DNA from: Solanum dulcamara
Taxonomy: Eukaryota; Streptophyta; Magnoliopsida; Solanales; Solanaceae
Reading direction: 5' to 3'
Length of the DNA stretch: 64,000 nucleotides
NCBI RefSeq assembly: GCF_947179165.1
Contig: NC_077248.1
Coordinates: 67,147,232 to 67,211,231 of the forward strand
The notes below the pieces were generated by a model, which had not been told where the DNA came from, ran no database searches, and saw only the letters and a list, made by a program, of their open reading frames with translations. A program made the translations under genes and the position numbers. How positions within the stretch are numbered: position 1 is the stretch's first letter; the number at the start of each line of letters is the position of its first letter. Positions 60,301 to 64,000 of this stretch are shown here, piece by piece.

Positions 60301-63300
60301 AGAAAAGAAGCAGGACAAAGAAAATTATTCATCCATCTGTTGATCTTTCTAATAACAATTGGCAGTTTGTTGGAAGTTGGGAATACAAAAAATAAATAAA
60401 TTAATACCTCGACAAAAATCTGACAATAACAGCAAAAAGTAAAAAAGAGGAGGAACATATGAAACAGCAAAGTTAACTCGCAAATTATTTCAAAAAACAA
60501 ATAAAGCTCAACTAACCTGGTCTAGTACTGTAGCAATATCTCTATTATTTTCAACAGTGTCTCGTCTTATTCTCCTTGCAAGGCGTACATCAGCATCTGC
60601 ACTGAAAATTTTAAATTATGAAGCCACAAAAGTAGAAGATTCACCATAGATGTCCGTAGACATGCAACAGAACAACAATCGGAAGCTATATCCTCGTGAT
60701 TAATCGGCAAATCGAACAATAGGAAGAGCTGACAACAATTGTAAAAAGAAACGCTGTGAAAAAATAAGAAAAATAACTCCAATAATCCGCATCAATATAG
60801 ACTTGGTGCTTCTACCCATACATCCATGTAACATAGTAGTATTCCTATTACTAAATTATTTTTTTCTTCTCGAGAAATATAATGTGGTCTAGACAAATAA
60901 AGGACTGGAACAAAAATTTTAATTAGTGTTGGCATAATACATAAATATGCCCTTTAACTTGGCCTCATTTCACATTTATGCCCTCCAATATTGGGTGTGC
61001 ACAAGTAGGCACTTAAATTTGTATAAAATTGAACAAGTAGACACACATTTCCTACGTGGCACAATACACGTAGGACACAAAATTGTCATGTAGGACGAAT
61101 GTATCTGTTTGTTCAAGTTTTGGATAGTTAAAGTGCTTACTTGTGCACTCGTAAAGTCAGAGGTCAGAGTTGCCAGCTGAAGCCAAGTTAAGGGTCATAG
61201 TTATGTATTATGCCATTAGAGCTTGAAGTTTGGGTTTATCATTTTTAGGTGAAACAATTGAAAAGAAAAGATGCATGTAAGAAAAAAATCCAGATGAGAT
61301 AACAACAAGCAGTATCTAATACAAGAAACATAAAGATATATCAAGGAAAGGTGAGGAAAGAACCTATATCTACAAATATCTTCATATTCATTAGATCTCG
61401 GACACGAGGATCATGAAAAATGAGTATGCCTTCCAAAATTATAACATCCGAAGGATTGACCTACCAAGTATTTTAAGTCAAATTGGTTAGTGACACATTA
61501 GATGATTCAGTATCCAAAAAAATAAAATTAGCCACAGGCAGTAGCTTTCCACACGTCTATCAGGAAGAGTATCTATATTCCAAATCATTGGAATGTTATC
61601 TTTCTCCTTTTCTTCCTTGTTTTCCCTTTGAGGCAGGTTAGGATTACAGATAAAAGAATGTTCAAACAGATGGATGATGTAAATTGACACACTCTTAAAA
61701 GAAATTAGATTGATGTCCATGTAACAGTACAAGCTGAATGAAAATTATAAAAATAAGAGGAAAACGCCATGCTATAAGGCATTACCCTTCGAAGAGGGAA
61801 TACATCATTTTTGTAACTCTTAGAATCATACTTGGGAATATCTACAGCTTGCCCATGCTTCAATTTCTCCATCACACACAGCAAATGATCGGTGTCAAAT
61901 GCATCTGAATAGAACACACAATAATAGAAAGAAGAATAAAACTTAGCCCAGATATTATTCTAGAACATAAAGTGACTTTTAATATTTATGAAACTAAGTA
62001 CATATCTCTTTATTAAGTGATTCCACGAAGTTAACACTTCTGTGAAATCAAGTATTTATTGTTCAAATCCTTAACTCCATGGAGTTGACAGTTCTGTGAA
62101 ATCAAGTAATTATTGTTCAAATCCTTACTAACTCATTTCACGGGATTGACTTTGAGAAGCTACTACTAATTGTTTTAAGGGACCTCTGATAAGATTAAGG
62201 ACTTTAATTGGCCTAAATAGCTGAACCACAGTAGCACACATGTTCCAAGTCACAAATCTTCCCAGTTCATGGCAACCTATTACTAATGGTCTACAGGCAA
62301 CTGTGAGAATGATAAAATGGATAATTGCCAAAACTTCAACATAGAAAATGATTTCTTTGTTTCTCTAAGGAATGAAGAAATAAATTTTTTTACCTTTGTA
62401 TTCAACTCAGAGTATAAAGAACTAGACTAACCAGGATGGTCAAAGTTATACTCGTGAACTTTTGTGAGTTCTTCTGGAGTCAAATTGTGATAAAAGGAAT
62501 CCTGCCAATTGAAACAAAAGTCAAATAAATCAGTGTTTGAGTCTTGGTAGGCTATAAACCATCCCCCCCCCCCCCGGCCCCCCCAAGCTTAAGATAAATA
62601 TAAAGCAAGAGGACACTGAAAATAGTGCAAGACAGACAAATATCTAAATCCTATGGTTTTCCTGAACACAACTTCAGCAATGAAGCCGTGCCCCAAAAAG
62701 AACTCATTTTATTGAACTTCACACGTAAGAGCTGAGATCCACGAGTCAATATCTTGACATTCGTTTTGCCGCAAAACTTAGAAGACAACTAGGAAATTTC
62801 AGATTGAATGTATTAAAATGCAAGTTAAGTTCCCCTCAAAATGTACTTTATTGACATTAAAGACGGGGGGTGATAGAACTAACACACGGGATAGCCATAA
62901 AACACCAAATTCTTAGCAAAAAGAATTGGATAGTGTGCTTATGAATAATTAGATTATATAATAATAGCTTAATTAATTTACAATTTTTATAAAACTAGAA
63001 AGTTGGAGACAACCCCCCACCCCACCTCCACCACAGAAAATATTGAATAGGACCTAGCTAGCCTATACGTCATCAAGAAGTAAGGTGAAGTGACTGTAAT
63101 AAGCAAAGAGTGAATGTTTATCAATTATGTCTGCCCCCAGAGCTTAGCTCACTTGGCAAAGGTTGAGGGACTTTGTGGCTAGGTTACGGGATCGAGCCCT
63201 ACGCCAAGCGAACCAAATCTAGTATTTAAGTGGAGAAGGGTAGAGGGTTGGGTCCATGATCCCCGAGTTTCAAAGGTTAAGGTTGGTCCTAAGGGTATAA

Positions 63301-63489
63301 AAAATTTTAAAAAAAAAAGCATAGGAAAAGATCATTCTGTCAGTCAAACTGAGAGTGATGAAAGGAGTTTTTTTTCTTCACTCTGAAGAAAACCCACCTG
63401 GTTAACTAGGACAACACGCTGATCATGAAGCTGATCAATAATCAAATCACAAACTGTAGTCTTGCCTGACGCAGCACCTCCAGCAACTC
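57385..63489 (-). CDS. uridine kinase-like protein with fused UPRT domain (5' end off the right edge)
   Basis: A pyrimidine salvage enzyme that phosphorylates uridine and cytidine. Thirteen exons are visible: 63398-63489, 62432-62501, 61786-61904, 61364-61460, 60517-60596, 59957-60151, 59714-59797, 59559-59619, 58825-58885, 58071-58164, 57892-57964, 57667-57749 and 57385-57534. After an incomplete first codon they give 418 residues plus stop in one frame. The kinase domain starts with the P-loop '[12 protein letters not shown]', followed by 'DSFYHNL', 'NFDHPDAFD', 'DIPKYD' and 'RIRRDT'. The second half is a uracil phosphoribosyltransferase domain with the PRPP loop '[13 protein letters not shown]' and the end '[16 protein letters not shown]'. 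The PRPP loop differs slightly from bacterial UPRT (DPMLATG), and I recall that plant UKL proteins show little UPRT activity in vivo, so the second activity is uncertain. The N-terminal exon or exons lie beyond base 64000. The spliced frame is intact. Confidence 0.93.
59160..59440. repeat. imperfect duplication inside a UKL intron
   Basis: The stretch 'caaccccaaaagctagctca' to 'ccaaccaatgtgggcac' (about 59186-59268) resembles 'caaccacaaaagctagcttg' to 'ccaaccaatgtgagac' (about 59368-59450). Both contain 'cccagtccatatatgcaaac'-like text. The period is about 182 bases. It is a known style of Solanaceae spacer repeat, but I cannot name it. Confidence 0.6.
60931..61214. mobile_element. Mutator-type MITE, about 33-bp inverted ends
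   Basis: The left end 'ggcataatacataaatatgc..tttaacttggc' pairs with the right end, which on the other strand reads 'ggcataatacataactatga..cttaacttggc'. The length is 284 bp. The nine bases before (attagtgtt) and after (attagagct) agree at seven positions, the size of a Mutator target duplication. It lies in a UKL intron. Confidence 0.8.
62021..62140. repeat. 54-bp tandem duplication in a UKL intron
   Basis: The words 'ttctgtgaaatcaagta' and 'ttattgttcaaatcctta' occur twice with an offset of 54 bases (62038 and 62092). Confidence 0.85.
62563..62585. repeat. poly-C tract
   Basis: A run of about 15 C, then GG, then about 7 C, inside a UKL intron. This is unusual in such AT-rich DNA and a likely spot for length error. 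Confidence 0.85.
63120..63325 (+). mobile_element. tRNA-derived SINE with A-rich tail
   Basis: An A-box-like stretch ('gagcttagctcacttggcaa') and a B-box-like stretch ('gggatcgagccct') lie 40 bases apart, followed by a body with 'tccatgatccccgagtttca' and a tail of A's near 63300-63320. The body resembles the SINE fragment at 53583. No clear target duplication was found. It lies in a UKL intron. Confidence 0.65.
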
Positions 63490-64000
63490 CTGCAGGGTAA
63501 AAAGTTTATATGAGCATGGATTAGTTGAACACTAAGAGAGCTGGAATGATTCAAACAGATAACAATCATGATGATGCAGACACAATTGGCACTTATAGCC
63601 TTAAAGAGAATGAAAATTCAATCAGTTCAAAGATTAAGTTTCAGAACTGTGGCCAAGTTACATGTACCATTCCCATCTTTGACCATAATCCCAAGAGATC
63701 TCCTCATACCAATGTGGCAAACTACTATTTTGACCAAACATCAGACAACAAATTCAGAGAAGCAAATTCATTGTAGCAGGCAAGAGAAGGATCAAGCACA
63801 AAAATGAATCCAGGCCATAGTCATATAAAACTTGGTCTGGACTTCTAAGTCAAACTACTAATTGAATAATATTTATGCAAGCACAAGGATTTCCTATCCA
63901 TCTGAAAATCAACATCATAATTTTCTCATCCACTGTGATCAAGCATATGCATGTATAGCTTCACTAAGTTTTAAAGATGCAACAGCCATTAGCATCCATC
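63490..64000. other. UKL intron, unfinished at the window edge
   Basis: The acceptor of the P-loop exon is at 63490-63492 on the minus strand. No donor or N-terminal exon of the gene could be found between here and the edge, so this is read as intron. Confidence 0.55.

Noticed and set aside
63120..63325. A working tRNA gene
   Set aside because: Only A-box and B-box-like words are present. No acceptor stem or cloverleaf can be drawn, and an A-rich tail follows, so it is a SINE.
1..64000. A functional gene cluster or novel system linking the seven genes
   Set aside because: The genes serve unrelated housekeeping tasks, lie on both strands, and are separated by kilobases of repeats, which is ordinary for a plant chromosome arm.

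Overview
This is a plant nuclear window, almost certainly from a Solanaceae genome (Solanum or a close relative). The evidence is that genes are split by GT-AG introns, the spacers are AT-rich, and the repeats are Solanaceae types: TS-type SINEs, Au-type SINEs, Stowaway-like MITEs and a Galadriel-like chromovirus. The species call is inference. There is no bacterial-style operon, CRISPR array, tRNA or rRNA gene.

Seven host genes are readable. The exon joins were placed by hand, and the exon lengths of the complete multi-exon genes sum to whole codons. (1) At 1-3820 (-) is the 5' part of a Nudix hydrolase gene, with a 2.1 kb 5'-UTR intron filled by a degenerate tandem array. (2) At 7568-8433 (+) is an early nodulin-like phytocyanin without copper ligands. 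(3) At 9305-19612 (-) is VARICOSE, the EDC4/Ge-1 decapping scaffold, with 12 coding exons and 1423 codons. (4) At 26021-27823 (+) is an intronless double-GTPase of the EngA/Der family. (5) At 31620-41093 (-) is TFB1, the TFIIH p62 subunit, with 20 exons and 599 codons. (6) At 48853-56281 (+) is DDI1 (UBL, retroviral-type protease and UBA), with 16 exons and 409 codons. (7) From 57385 past the right edge (-) is a uridine kinase-like gene with a fused UPRT domain, 13 exons visible. A small one-helix membrane protein may lie at 30673-30861 (+).

Between and inside these genes lies a layered mobile-element record. A 2.7 kb solo LTR with a perfect 5-bp target duplication sits at 21291-23979. A 5.76 kb chromovirus at 42051-47812 has near-identical LTRs but a broken coding frame. 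It is inserted in an old RTE-type LINE fragment. A MuDR-type transposase remnant lies at 28195-28705. At least five SINE copies are present, one inserted in another, with several MITEs. Two MITE-like inserts have unusually long (about 60-65 bp) direct repeats on both sides.

The genes are unrelated housekeeping genes on both strands (mRNA decay, transcription and repair, organelle GTPase, proteasome shuttle, pyrimidine salvage) with no sign of a functional cluster. I found no convincing undescribed biological system. The most useful novelties are structural: the intronic array, the flanking duplications, the nested insertions and the young but frame-broken chromovirus.
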